Below, piece after piece: positions 17,288 through 25,859 of a stretch of 64,000 bases of DNA; the stretch's first letter is position 1; each line of letters opens with the position of its first letter. The notes beneath the pieces were generated by a model. The model did not search any database. It was not told the origin of the DNA and saw only the letters and a program-made list of their open reading frames with translations. This stretch comes from Muricomes intestini. GTDB taxonomy: Bacteria; Bacillota; Clostridia; Lachnospirales; Lachnospiraceae. The stretch lies in assembly GCF_004346165.1 (NCBI RefSeq), contig NZ_SLZZ01000011.1, forward strand, positions 58,927 through 122,926, read 5' to 3'. The translations under genes and the position numbers were made by a program.

Positions 17288-17834
17288 GGGGATTTTTCCA
17301 AAGCCAGAGAGCGATGACAATCCCGGCTATGTATAAAATGTTGATGAGAATGGAAGGGTTGTCTTTTAATAGAGATACAATTGCAACAGCGGCAGCCAGA
17401 GAAATAGTCAATTCAAATGCTTTTAAAATCCGTCTGTCCCGGATATCTTTGGTTTTCTGCAAAAGTTCGCTGCGCTGCTGCTCAAGCTGCAGATACTCCA
17501 TGAGATGCGCATTGTCTATATGCGCGAGAATCCATTCATCTCTTGAAAATTCTCTATCTTTTCTTTTGAGGCGCAGAAATCCTTTAGAGGACGTGCTATC
17601 CTCCGGCATCTCATCCTCATCAACCGTCTGCGAATGAAATTTGGCGGCAGGCGGGACTTCCCTGGCAGGTTCAGGCTCTGTCCTGCAATCCTGAGAAGTT
17701 GTTTTCGGGCCGTCTGAGGTTTCCTCGGAATTCATGTGTATATCTTCAGGGGTTACATGTGTATCTTCAGAATCAACAGAAGCTCCTGTGGGGTTTTCAA
17801 CAATTTCTTCATTTGTAGTAATATCTTCGGACAT
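17277..17834 (-). CDS. hypothetical membrane-anchored protein
   Basis: A 185-residue protein of unknown function. Residues 1-95 are acidic and low in complexity (Glu, Asp, Thr, Ser, Pro) and probably disordered. Residues 95-135 are basic and helical, including HLMEYLQLEQQRSELLQKTK. Two hydrophobic segments close the protein (about 140-158 and 162-178), ending WKNPREK. The layout suggests a cytoplasmic tail with a C-terminal hairpin anchor. The start has AGGGGA upstream. It is convergent with the sel operon, with no functional link evident. Confidence 0.72.
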   Translation of the reverse strand: MSEDITTNEEIVENPTGASVDSEDTHVTPEDIHMNSEETSDGPKTTSQDCRTEPEPAREVPPAAKFHSQTVDEDEMPEDSTSSKGFLRLKRKDREFSRDEWILAHIDNAHLMEYLQLEQQRSELLQKTKDIRDRRILKAFELTISLAAAVAIVSLLKDNPSILINILYIAGIVIALWLWKNPREK

Positions 17835-17941
17835 AGATTATTCCCCTTTATCATAAGTTTTTCTTAATTATACCAGTTTTCGACAGAAAAAACAACGGAA
17901 TGCAGTGTATTGCCGGACTGCAGCATGTGCCTTTCTGTTCT

Positions 17942-18529
17942 CTAAATCCCGCGCCGAAAATTATCCAGTACGTGGGGCAGCAGTTTATCACTGTATTCCG
18001 ACAGGGAATATTTTCCTGCACACAGAGCCCAGTCATAGAGCAGTGCCCGCTCATACATAGCATAGATTTTAACAAGCTCATCCACAGAAGATGTTGCTTT
18101 GAACTCTCCGGACTGAATGCCTGCATCAATAATCTCTGTTATTATCTGAAAATAATACCGGTCTGCATCCAGAAGGGAACGGTTATCTTTGGTAACCAAC
18201 TGAGAGGAGAGCAGTGATGCCAGTAAATTCAAGTCAATGCTGTTCTCAATCATATAAAACAACTCATGATTCAAAAGGAGCAACTTGTCCTCAGCAGAAA
18301 GTGAGGGATCCATTGTAGGGTTGATTTCTTCATACTTTTGGTCAAAAAGGACGGAAAGAGTGGAGAGAAGAGCGTCCTTCCCCTTAAAGTAATGATAGAA
18401 AGTACCCTTGGATGTCCTGGAAAGCTTGAGAATATCCTCCACAGTCGTATCATCGTATCCATTTTTGTAGAATAGTGTCCAGGCAGCTTTTACGATTCTG
18501 TCTTTCGTCGTCTGTTTTTTTCTTGGCAT
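17942..18529 (-). CDS. TetR-family regulator, divergent from proline-reductase-like cluster 1
   Basis: A 195-residue TetR/AcrR protein. The DNA-binding domain is at 10-56, with TTVEDILKLSRTSKGTFYHYFKGK. The C-terminal ligand domain ends AMYERALLYDWALCAGKYSL. That tail closely resembles the second TetR at 24928 (AMQERAVLYDWCICEGSYPL), so the two are paralogs flanking cluster 1. It is divergently transcribed from cluster 1 across a 515-base gap carrying palindromes, so it probably controls cluster 1 and/or itself. The effector is unknown. Confidence 0.87.
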   Translation of the reverse strand: MPRKKQTTKDRIVKAAWTLFYKNGYDDTTVEDILKLSRTSKGTFYHYFKGKDALLSTLSVLFDQKYEEINPTMDPSLSAEDKLLLLNHELFYMIENSIDLNLLASLLSSQLVTKDNRSLLDADRYYFQIITEIIDAGIQSGEFKATSSVDELVKIYAMYERALLYDWALCAGKYSLSEYSDKLLPHVLDNFRRGI

Positions 18530-18559
18530 AAAAATACTCTCTTCCTTAATTCAAAACTT

Positions 18560-18571
18560 CTAGTGCACTAG
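18560..18571. promoter_or_regulatory. CTAGTGCACTAG palindrome before the TetR gene
   Basis: A perfect 12-base palindrome 31 bases upstream of the minus-strand TetR start, a usual place for an autoregulatory operator. CACTAGTGT is shared with the palindrome at 7643. Confidence 0.45.
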
Positions 18572-18858
18572 TGTCTTTAGTAGTATAGCATAAGTTTAAA
18601 ACGATGACTATGTAAAGAATAGAAGAAAATATGTTTAAAAATATGAACTTTGTTTATAAACCGACAAAATTGTGTCATAAAATAGACAAAAAAGTAACAA
18701 TGGAAGAGCGAAAGATAAATAACGGTAATGTTTAAATCCATAATTACTACTAAATAGTGTTTGAATTAGAAGGATTACAGAAGAAAAAAGTCAGAAAACA
18801 AAATAGAAAAAATCAATATATTGGAATTACTAACAAAATAAAACTATAAGTAAAAATA

Positions 18859-18886
18859 TTGACTTGTTATTTTTTTATCGTATAAT
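18859..18886 (+). promoter_or_regulatory. promoter of cluster 1
   Basis: TTGACT (18859-18864), 16 bases, TATAAT (18881-18886), almost consensus. The surrounding 18600-18890 stretch is AT-rich and holds no gene. Transcription would begin near 18893, just ahead of the two palindromes. Confidence 0.8.
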
Positions 18887-18900
18887 AATATGTAGGAAAC

Positions 18901-18936
18901 AGACTATAGTCGGGACTAAAGACTAAACTGTAGTCT
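18901..18936. promoter_or_regulatory. two operator-like palindromes downstream of the cluster 1 promoter
   Basis: GACTATAGTC (18902-18911, perfect) and AGACTA-aactg-TAGTCT (18920-18936, perfect arms) share the GACTA/TAGTC half-site. They occupy about +9 to +44 of the predicted transcript, a typical roadblock or occlusion position for a TetR repressor. The obvious candidates are the two flanking TetR proteins. Confidence 0.6.
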
Positions 18937-19044
18937 AACTAAATTTTGATTATAATTTAAGTATTCCACGGACGGCAGCCGAAGTCAAACATTCCTGACT
19001 ACGGTTCATTATTCTTGTGAAAATAAGTGCTTAGGAGGGAGCGT

Positions 19045-20295
19045 ATGGGACTTGGTCCGAGTATTAAAATGACAACACTGCATCATTTTCGATGTCCGGT
19101 GACAGCAGTATTATCCCGGGAAGAAAACCTGGAATTTCCGGGAATTATTGTTGATGGGGTTTCAGAAGTCTGTGATGACAAGATTTATACGGCAAAGCGG
19201 GTTGCAGACATTGCGGAAGCTATGCGCGCCGATGCGGCAATTGTAGCAATTGACGGCTGGGGGAACCACCATGTGGATTTTATAAATGTGATAGAGCAGC
19301 TTGGGTTAAGAGGTATCCCCAGCGTAGGCTTAAGCTATGTAGGCCTGCAAGGGAGACTGGTATGCAGTAATAGTTATGTGGATTGCGTCGTAGATTTTAA
19401 TAAATCTGAATCGGGTTATGAGTCTTGTGTCGTAGGACAGAATAACTTGACTGACATGGACGCGGTAAAGGCGGTCGCATTATTGAAAAATAAGTTGAAG
19501 AAAGCCGGAAAAGCGGTGACATCTGAAGATTTTGGGGAAAACAGGACGCTTCGCAGACTGACAAGAAAGGCATTCCAGATAAATGAGGTGAGATTCGGAG
19601 AAAGGACAGCCATATCACGAGGGGGAATACTTACAATCCGGAAAGGAATTGAAAAGAGTATTGCTGCCGCTGAACCAAGAATCCAGGATATTAAAGTTAA
19701 TATTGTGCAGCCGGGTGAGCACGATTTCTTTGTGAATTCTAATCTTGATTACGCCCCGATTGCATGTAAGGTGCGCGGTGAATTAGGAGAGGGAGTTACA
19801 TATCTTCTTTCAGGAGTCACGGTTATGCTGACAGGCGTGGAAGAAAACAGTGGCTTCCAGCCATCTAATATAGGCTCTTCGGAAGGAATTCTAAAGGAAC
19901 ATGTGGTTCTGGATGAGGCGGGCACTCCCGGGTCGACTGATATTTTGCTGCATGTAGACATTTTGTTTCAGGAAGGAGAAGGACGCACAGCGGAAGGGAT
20001 TATGGCTGGGCATCGTTCTGCGGACCTGATTGTACAGGAAATCAGGAAAGAAATGCAGAGTCTGGACAATCTACCGTATATAAGAGAAGAATACAGGGAT
20101 GTGGCAAAACCGGGAAAAAGAAAAGTTATACTAGTAAAAATAGTGTCAGGGCTGGGAAACATGTATGATACTGCGATGTTTCCTTATGAGCCGGGCGGAT
20201 TTCTGGGGGCACACAACATGATGACCTCTGGGAATATTCCGTATGTCATTACGCCAAATCAGTGCAGGGATGGGGCAATCCATTCTCTGCTGTGA
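19045..20295 (+). CDS. PrdE-PrdD fusion protein, proline-reductase-like cluster 1
   Basis: A 416-residue protein. Residues 1-155 match PrdE (31465-31929): both begin MG(L/I)GPS and TTLHHFR and carry a GWGN(H/S)xVD segment. Residues about 165-416 match PrdD (30656-31423): LRRLxxKAFxI, HDFxxNxxxDxxP, GSSEGxLK, RKVILVK and a terminal TPNQCRDGAIHSLL. In cluster 2 these are separate genes in the order D then E; here they are joined as E-D. The two modules are also homologous to the two halves of PrdA, in permuted order. The role is unknown; it is presumably a non-catalytic partner of the PrdA/PrdB-like enzyme. ATG 19045 follows AGGAGGGA. Confidence 0.85.
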   Translation: MGLGPSIKMTTLHHFRCPVTAVLSREENLEFPGIIVDGVSEVCDDKIYTAKRVADIAEAMRADAAIVAIDGWGNHHVDFINVIEQLGLRGIPSVGLSYVGLQGRLVCSNSYVDCVVDFNKSESGYESCVVGQNNLTDMDAVKAVALLKNKLKKAGKAVTSEDFGENRTLRRLTRKAFQINEVRFGERTAISRGGILTIRKGIEKSIAAAEPRIQDIKVNIVQPGEHDFFVNSNLDYAPIACKVRGELGEGVTYLLSGVTVMLTGVEENSGFQPSNIGSSEGILKEHVVLDEAGTPGSTDILLHVDILFQEGEGRTAEGIMAGHRSADLIVQEIRKEMQSLDNLPYIREEYRDVAKPGKRKVILVKIVSGLGNMYDTAMFPYEPGGFLGAHNMMTSGNIPYVITPNQCRDGAIHSLL

Positions 20296-20324
20296 AAATT
20301 AAATACATTAGGAGGAATACAAAA

Positions 20325-21632
20325 ATGCAAAAAGAGTATCACATGCTGCTGAGCCAAAGCATAGGTGCACCCAGTGAACCGATCGTAGCCGAAGGCGACA
20401 CAGTCAAGAGGGGACAGATGATTGCAAAATGTCCGGAGGGAAAGCTGGGAGCTAATCTGCATGCCAGCGTGTCCGGAGAAATCTCTGCTGTGACAGACAC
20501 TTATATAGCGGTTACTGCAGACCAGGTACAGACAGCGGACTTTGCTCCACTTCGATCTGAGACACCCCTTGACCTGATAAAGGAGGCTGGAATTGTAGGG
20601 CTTGGCGGGGCAGGATTTCCAACCTATGTAAAACTGGGAAAACCATTTAAAGAGGGGGGCATTGTTATTGCAAATGCGGCAGAATGTGAGCCAATTCTGG
20701 AGCATAACATTAAGGCTATTGAACAGAATGCCGAACAACTGATCAGAGGCCTAAAGATTGCAATGGAAGTTGCTCATGCCGAGAAGGGCGCAGTTGCCAT
20801 TAAAGGAATTCACCCAAAAGCGGTTGAAAAAGTGAAATCAGCCATTGATGTTGACAATATATCTGTTACAGTGCTGGATAATATGTATCCTATGGGAGAA
20901 GAGAGAGCGATAGTGCGTGAAGTGTTGGGGCCGGTGCTGGAGATCGATAAACTGCCTATGGCAGCCGGAGCGATTGTGATAAATGCGGAAACCCTCTGCC
21001 GCATCCAGGAAGCGGTGGATCTTAAAAAACCTCTGATTGATAAAGATATGACGGTAGCTGGAAAAATTACCGGGGATCTCATTCAGGTTTTTCGCAATGT
21101 TCCTATTGGAACAACAGTTGCAGAAATGTTTGAAAAGGCGGGGGGCATCGGACCGGAGTATGGAGAGCTCATAATGGGCGGTCCATATACAGGCTTAAGA
21201 ACCACGCTGGGTTCACCTGTTGTGAAAACAACCGGAGGGATACTGGCAGCAGAGGAATTTTGGAGAGGTCCTGAAAAAATAGGATTGCTGGTATGCGCAT
21301 GCGGTGCCGATAAGGAGCGTCTGGAACAGATCGCGGAAAGTATGGGATGTGAAGTGGCAGGAGTGGAATACTGCAAGCAGGCAAAAGAGCCAAAACCAGG
21401 TGCGCCGAGGAAGTGTGAGAACCCCGGGAAATGCCCCGGCCAGGTTGAAAAAGTCTTGGCACTTAAAAAGGCTGGAGCTCAAGCCCTGCTAATCAGCAAT
21501 TGTACAGACTGTACCAATACAGTTATGTCATGTGCCCCACAGTTAAAATTGCCGGTATACCACTGCACGGATGGTGCACTGAGAGCTGTTAACATGAAAT
21601 TGATCCGCAGAATGAAAACTGAAAGTAAATAG
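20325..21632 (+). CDS. PrdC-like (RnfC-related) electron-transfer protein, cluster 1
   Basis: A 435-residue protein related to PrdC and to the RnfC subunit. N-terminal part: SQSIGAPSEPIVAEGD (biotinyl/SLBB-like), then KEAGIVGLGGAGFPTYVKL and NAAECEPILEHN (NADH/FMN-binding region), MYPMGEERAIVREVLG and a cysteine-rich C-terminus (CACGADK, CENPGKCPGQ, NCTDCTNTVMSC). In D-proline reductase systems PrdC is thought to pass electrons from NADH to the reductase. Some clostridial PrdC proteins contain Sec, but no in-frame UGA occurs here. ATG 20325 follows AGGAGG. Confidence 0.87.
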   Translation: MQKEYHMLLSQSIGAPSEPIVAEGDTVKRGQMIAKCPEGKLGANLHASVSGEISAVTDTYIAVTADQVQTADFAPLRSETPLDLIKEAGIVGLGGAGFPTYVKLGKPFKEGGIVIANAAECEPILEHNIKAIEQNAEQLIRGLKIAMEVAHAEKGAVAIKGIHPKAVEKVKSAIDVDNISVTVLDNMYPMGEERAIVREVLGPVLEIDKLPMAAGAIVINAETLCRIQEAVDLKKPLIDKDMTVAGKITGDLIQVFRNVPIGTTVAEMFEKAGGIGPEYGELIMGGPYTGLRTTLGSPVVKTTGGILAAEEFWRGPEKIGLLVCACGADKERLEQIAESMGCEVAGVEYCKQAKEPKPGAPRKCENPGKCPGQVEKVLALKKAGAQALLISNCTDCTNTVMSCAPQLKLPVYHCTDGALRAVNMKLIRRMKTESK

Positions 21633-21700
21633 TACTTTCCATTCCCGCAAAAAATAGTGGAGAATGTTAAGAATATAAAAGAAAAAAGGAGTGTAAAAAA

Positions 21701-23482
21701 ATGTCAATCACAAAGGAAACCGTAAAGGCCCACTTGAAGGATCCTGCAATTTTATGCTGCCGCAGGCCGAAAGGGACAGTGATCGGACCGGCAGATCTTG
21801 AAGATCCAACCTTGTTTGATGATATGGTCGATGCCGGATTACTTACTTTAAGCAATGATGGGCTGACAATTGAGCAGGTATTGGGCACCACCCTAGCTGG
21901 TGACTGCGAGGCGCTGACCCCGATTACACCGGGTAATTTAAACAGCGTAAATGAAGTTGCACAAAAGGCAGAAGAGGCAAAAGCACCGGAAGAAAATTTG
22001 GCTCTGAAGGTGCCGGAAACTGTAAAAGCAAGTGTAGGAGGAAATGGTATGATTCATCTTGAGGTTGATAAATTAGAGGGGCTGAGCCTTGACATTCCGG
22101 CAGGCATCGCTTTTAACGGCGCACCGGTCTCACAGGCAGAACCGGCGGCAGAGGCAGCGGGAGAGAAGAAGGTTATCCGTAAACTGTTGAAGCAGCATAT
22201 TAAAATTACGGATACTGAAATAGGAACAGAGACATCCATTAAAGATGGTAAGGTTACGATTGACGGAAGCATTGTAGAAAAAGCTGTTTTAGAAGATCCA
22301 TTATGCAAAAGTTTGACTCTTGACGTTATCAAACCTGATAATCATCATATCTATACGGAGACAATCATGGATGTTTGCCCCATTGCTACAAAGGTCGAAG
22401 GGGAGCATCTTGGCGAAGGTGTTACAAAAGTGGCCGACGGTGTAGTATTCATGCTGACCGGAGTAGATGAAGACGGTGTTCAGATTCATGAATTTGGCTC
22501 TTCAGAAGGATATCTTGATGAAAAGATGTATTTTGGACATCCGGGATGCGCTGATGAAGGCGATATTATTATCCGCTGCCATGCAGTAATCGAGAGATTA
22601 AAAGGTATGTCCCGTTCAGGCCCGTTTGCAGCACACAAATGCCAGGATTACATAATACAGGCACTCCGTGATGCATTAAAGGATTATGACGGAGAAGTAG
22701 TCCGCGAAGAAGAGTGTGAGGATGTGCGCCGTAAAGGAAGCCCTCGTGTAGTTCTTGTAAAAGAAATTATGGGACAGGGTGCAATGCATGACAACATCAT
22801 CTGCCCCACAGAGCCCTGCGGTGTTGCCGGCGGCCAGAAGAATGTAGACTGCGGCAATGTTCCGATTATATTAACACCAAATCAGGTGCGTGACGGTTCT
22901 ATTCATGCCCTGACCTGCATTGGACCTGCCACAAAAGAGATGACACGCCACTATATCCGTGAACCGCTTGTAGAAGGTCTTGCTGCCGATGAAGAACTGG
23001 ATCTTGTCGGCGTGGTATTCATAGGTTCGCCTCAGGTCAACGATGAGAAGTTATGGGTATCTGAAAGACTGGGAACCCTCCTTGAGAGTATGGATATTGA
23101 CGGCTGCATCATCACAACAGAAGGCTTTGGAAATAACCATATTGACTTTATAGAACATATCGGCCAGGCAGGTAAACGCGGAATTCCGGTTGTCGGTGTA
23201 TCCTTCTGTGCATATCAGGGACAGCTGGTAGTGGGCAACAAATATGCGGCAGCAATGGTTGAGGAAAACATGGACAAAGGCGGATTTGAAAATGATGTTG
23301 CAGGCTGCTCCTGTATCACTCCGGAAGTTGCAGCACGTGCAATACAGATGCTGAAAAACAGAATGGCAGGAGTTGATATTGCACCGGCTGAAAAGAAATG
23401 GAATAATGATGTAATCAATGCAAACAACAAACTTTTAGGATTGCCGGAAACAGTTCTTCTCGACAATGGGACCATGCACTAA
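21701..23482 (+). CDS. PrdA-like pyruvoyl reductase proprotein, cluster 1
   Basis: A 593-residue homolog of the D-proline reductase proprotein PrdA. The N-terminal domain is MSITKETVKAHLKDPAILCC, followed by an Ala/Glu/Pro linker, then a PrdD-like module (about 160-405) and a PrdE-like module (406-560). The processing cysteine is retained as Cys406 in HALTCIGPATKE, so cleavage to two chains with an N-terminal pyruvoyl group is expected. GFGNNHIDF and GSPQVNDEKL are shared with PrdA of cluster 2. The substrate is not known; D-proline or a related amino acid is possible. The stop codon shares its last base with the next start. Confidence 0.88.
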   Translation: MSITKETVKAHLKDPAILCCRRPKGTVIGPADLEDPTLFDDMVDAGLLTLSNDGLTIEQVLGTTLAGDCEALTPITPGNLNSVNEVAQKAEEAKAPEENLALKVPETVKASVGGNGMIHLEVDKLEGLSLDIPAGIAFNGAPVSQAEPAAEAAGEKKVIRKLLKQHIKITDTEIGTETSIKDGKVTIDGSIVEKAVLEDPLCKSLTLDVIKPDNHHIYTETIMDVCPIATKVEGEHLGEGVTKVADGVVFMLTGVDEDGVQIHEFGSSEGYLDEKMYFGHPGCADEGDIIIRCHAVIERLKGMSRSGPFAAHKCQDYIIQALRDALKDYDGEVVREEECEDVRRKGSPRVVLVKEIMGQGAMHDNIICPTEPCGVAGGQKNVDCGNVPIILTPNQVRDGSIHALTCIGPATKEMTRHYIREPLVEGLAADEELDLVGVVFIGSPQVNDEKLWVSERLGTLLESMDIDGCIITTEGFGNNHIDFIEHIGQAGKRGIPVVGVSFCAYQGQLVVGNKYAAAMVEENMDKGGFENDVAGCSCITPEVAARAIQMLKNRMAGVDIAPAEKKWNNDVINANNKLLGLPETVLLDNGTMH

Positions 23483-23931
23483 TGGTGGAGTATCAAATTA
23501 ATCCGACCCTTATGGGCGGGGTGATAAAAGAAATATCTGAGGATGGGTGCGTAAAGATTAACCTGAATGGGCGTCTGGGTGTCATTAAAGTGCCGCGGCG
23601 TCTGATCATAGACGATATTAAGCTGGAACCCGGACACAAGCTGCAATTTTATTTTAGTTATATTCAGATTGTGGAGGATCCATATGAATATGACAGCTCA
23701 GATATAAATCCTGATTTTGGAATCAACCCTACACTGCTGGGCGGAAAACTAACTATTGTAAATGATACAGCTGTTGAAGCTGAGATAATGAATGACCTGG
23801 GAAGCATCGCTGTACCGCGCCGCTGGGTATTTACCCCTGTTGCACTTGAAGAAGGACAGAATTGCGAATTCTACTTCAGTTGTATGCGGTTGGACGGAAA
23901 AAAGGAACTCCCGGAGAAATCCATTAAATAA
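23482..23931 (+). CDS. tandem-domain version of the small prd-cluster protein
   Basis: A 149-residue protein built from two copies of a domain of about 60 residues. Copy 1 begins NPTLMGG and copy 2 NPTLLGG. Each continues with a (N/D)LG(R/S)(L)xxxxVPRR core and a xCEFYFS/LQFYFS strand. The single-domain homolog is the 99-residue protein at 29502 in cluster 2 (GRLGYLKIPMR). Similar small proteins follow prdA in clostridial prd operons (the CBO2463/CBO2479 family as I recall it); their role is unknown. It starts on the last base of the prdA-like stop, so translation is coupled. Confidence 0.75.
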   Translation: MVEYQINPTLMGGVIKEISEDGCVKINLNGRLGVIKVPRRLIIDDIKLEPGHKLQFYFSYIQIVEDPYEYDSSDINPDFGINPTLLGGKLTIVNDTAVEAEIMNDLGSIAVPRRWVFTPVALEEGQNCEFYFSCMRLDGKKELPEKSIK

Positions 23932-23956
23932 TCGAAATTAAAAGGAGGCAAATTTC

Positions 23957-24682
23957 ATGAAATTAACAACGAAGGAAGGCATGCAGTCTGAAATCTTTGT
24001 GCCGGTTACTCCCAAACCGGTGTTCACAGAGCTCAAAAAACCTTTGAGTGAGTGTAAGGTTGCATTTATTACTGCAGGCGGTATCCATAAAAAGAGCCAG
24101 AAGCCATTTAACACATCTGGAGACTTCTCCTATCGCACGATTGAGTTTGACACACCGTCATCAGAGCTGATGGTTACCCATGGCGGATTCGACAACTCAG
24201 ACATCAATAAGGACGTAAATGCTATGTTCCCAATAGACCGTCTGCATGAGCTGCTGAAAGAAGGGTTTATTGGATCCCTTCCAAAAGAGACATATACATT
24301 TATGGGCGGCGGCGGAAACGTCGAAAAATTCAGAAATGAGACCGGTCCGGAAATTGCCAGAAAATTAAAAGAACAGGGAGTCGACGTTGTTCTTTGCACA
24401 GGCGGATGTGGAACCTGTCACCGTTCTGCAACAATTGTAACGCGCTGTTGTGAAGAAGCCGGGATGAGCTGTTGTGTAATTGCTGCACTTCCTCCCATCG
24501 CACGCCAGCAGGGAGCCCCGCGTATTACAGCTCCTCATGTGCCGATTGGCTCCAATGCAGGTGAGCCTAACAATATCCCACAGCAGACAGCCATTGTGAA
24601 GGAGTCTTTAGAGTGGGTACGTGACTGTCCAAGCTTTAATGCCACAAAGGTTCTTCCATATGAATACAGGCATAATGTGTAA
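23957..24682 (+). CDS. PrdB-like reductase subunit with Cys in place of Sec, cluster 1
   Basis: A 241-residue homolog of PrdB, the D-proline reductase subunit whose selenol attacks the substrate. Codon 151 is TGT: LCTGGCGTCHRS. The cluster 2 protein has TGA at the same codon. Other conserved segments: SxLMVTHGGFDNSDINKD, MFPIDRLHEL, FMGGGGNxEKF, AALPPIARQQGAPR and PIGSNAG. The rest of the active-site loop (GCGTC) is intact, so the protein should be a working but selenium-independent enzyme. The start follows AAAGGAGG. Confidence 0.88.
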   Translation: MKLTTKEGMQSEIFVPVTPKPVFTELKKPLSECKVAFITAGGIHKKSQKPFNTSGDFSYRTIEFDTPSSELMVTHGGFDNSDINKDVNAMFPIDRLHELLKEGFIGSLPKETYTFMGGGGNVEKFRNETGPEIARKLKEQGVDVVLCTGGCGTCHRSATIVTRCCEEAGMSCCVIAALPPIARQQGAPRITAPHVPIGSNAGEPNNIPQQTAIVKESLEWVRDCPSFNATKVLPYEYRHNV

Positions 24683-24714
24683 ACATTTTTATAAGATGTT
24701 TTAGCTGAAAAAGG

Positions 24715-24826
24715 CATGTGAAGCCAGGCAAATGGTTTCACATGTCCTTGGTTAGCAACCGTAGTGTGGTTGTTTAACAAGGACGGTACCCTTGGGGTGG
24801 AATCGAGCTGATGGCTGAACTGTTAC
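24715..24826. repeat. repeat element with stem-loop, left module of the 202-bp family
   Basis: A hairpin CATGTGAA/TTCACATG (24715-24744) runs into 87 bases that match the reverse complement of the left half of the 52726-52927 element and end ATGGCTGAACTGTTAC. It lies downstream of the cluster 1 prdB-like gene, where the hairpin may also end the transcript. Confidence 0.75.
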
Positions 24827-24927
24827 TTTTTTGAAGGTGCTTTTCGGATAAATCTTGAAATGGAAATACTTTTATATTATTATAATCAATATGTATATTA
24901 GAAATAAACTATAAGTGGGGTGCAGAT

Positions 24928-25512
24928 GTGTCAGAAGAAATATCAGTAAAGGAACGTATTATTGATGTATCACTGAAATTATTTTACGAAAAAGGGTATG
25001 ATAATACAACAGTGGACGAGATTATACAGGCGTGTGGAATTTCCAAGGGAGGATTTTACCATTATTTTCAGACAAAGGGAGATTTGCTGAGCTCCTTATC
25101 TTATATGTTTGATTCCCAGTATGAAAAAGCATTGAAAAAGATGGATTCGAAGATGAACAGTTTTGAAAAGCTGATATATTTATCCAGATATCTTTTTTGT
25201 TATATTGAAGAAAGAGTTCCAGTAGACATTCTTTCACTTGTATATTCTACGCAAGTGATTAAGAAAGGAGAAAAGCATCTGCTTAATCAGAACAGAGTGT
25301 ATTATAAAACCTTGAATACGATTATAAAAGAAGGCCAGAAGAATGGGGACATCATTCGGGAGAAGTCATTGGGCGAATTAACAAAGCTATATGCAATGCA
25401 GGAAAGAGCCGTTCTCTATGACTGGTGCATCTGTGAGGGGAGTTATCCGTTATCGTCCTATGGGATAGATATGCTGAAATTCTTTTTGAAAAACATAAAA
25501 GGCAATGGGTAA
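24928..25512 (+). CDS. TetR-family regulator between the two prd clusters
   Basis: A 194-residue TetR/AcrR regulator. HTH domain at 10-55: YDNTTVDEIIQACGISKGGFYHYFQTK. The C-terminal ligand-binding part resembles that of the TetR at 17942-18529 (both have a ...MxERAxLYDW... segment), so the two look like duplicates that flank cluster 1. Likely targets are the cluster 1 promoter or the downstream cluster 2. The start is a GTG behind GTGGGGTG; an ATG two bases earlier is out of frame. Confidence 0.85.
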   Translation: MSEEISVKERIIDVSLKLFYEKGYDNTTVDEIIQACGISKGGFYHYFQTKGDLLSSLSYMFDSQYEKALKKMDSKMNSFEKLIYLSRYLFCYIEERVPVDILSLVYSTQVIKKGEKHLLNQNRVYYKTLNTIIKEGQKNGDIIREKSLGELTKLYAMQERAVLYDWCICEGSYPLSSYGIDMLKFFLKNIKGNG

Positions 25513-25859
25513 CTAGAGCTGCAGGAGTACACTTTAGTATCAGAATTCACTTCTTGATTTTCTGTAGGATTGGGGGGAACTGCCGGTTGCTGCAGCGCCT
25601 TCTAAATGCTTTCTACATTCTCACAGCAGGTTATTGATGTCATACATATTCCTCTTTATACAGCCTTTGGAAATTTTTAATGAAGAACTATAGGAAATGT
25701 CTATAATTAAGAAGCGGGAAGGGATATATAAATTGGTTTTGTAAAAAGGTTGTTTGAAGTTGTTTAAACACGAAAACGAGGAATATTGATAAAAAGAAAA
25801 CAAATAGACCAGATTCTAGTACGTAGTTTATTTTATAACAATTATCATGCACAAAACAC
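25513..25859. other. 347-base gene-free stretch before tRNA-Sec
   Basis: An AT-rich region without a convincing coding frame, RNA gene or member of the repeat families listed here. A minus-strand open frame that crosses the tRNA gene is spurious. Confidence 0.6.
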
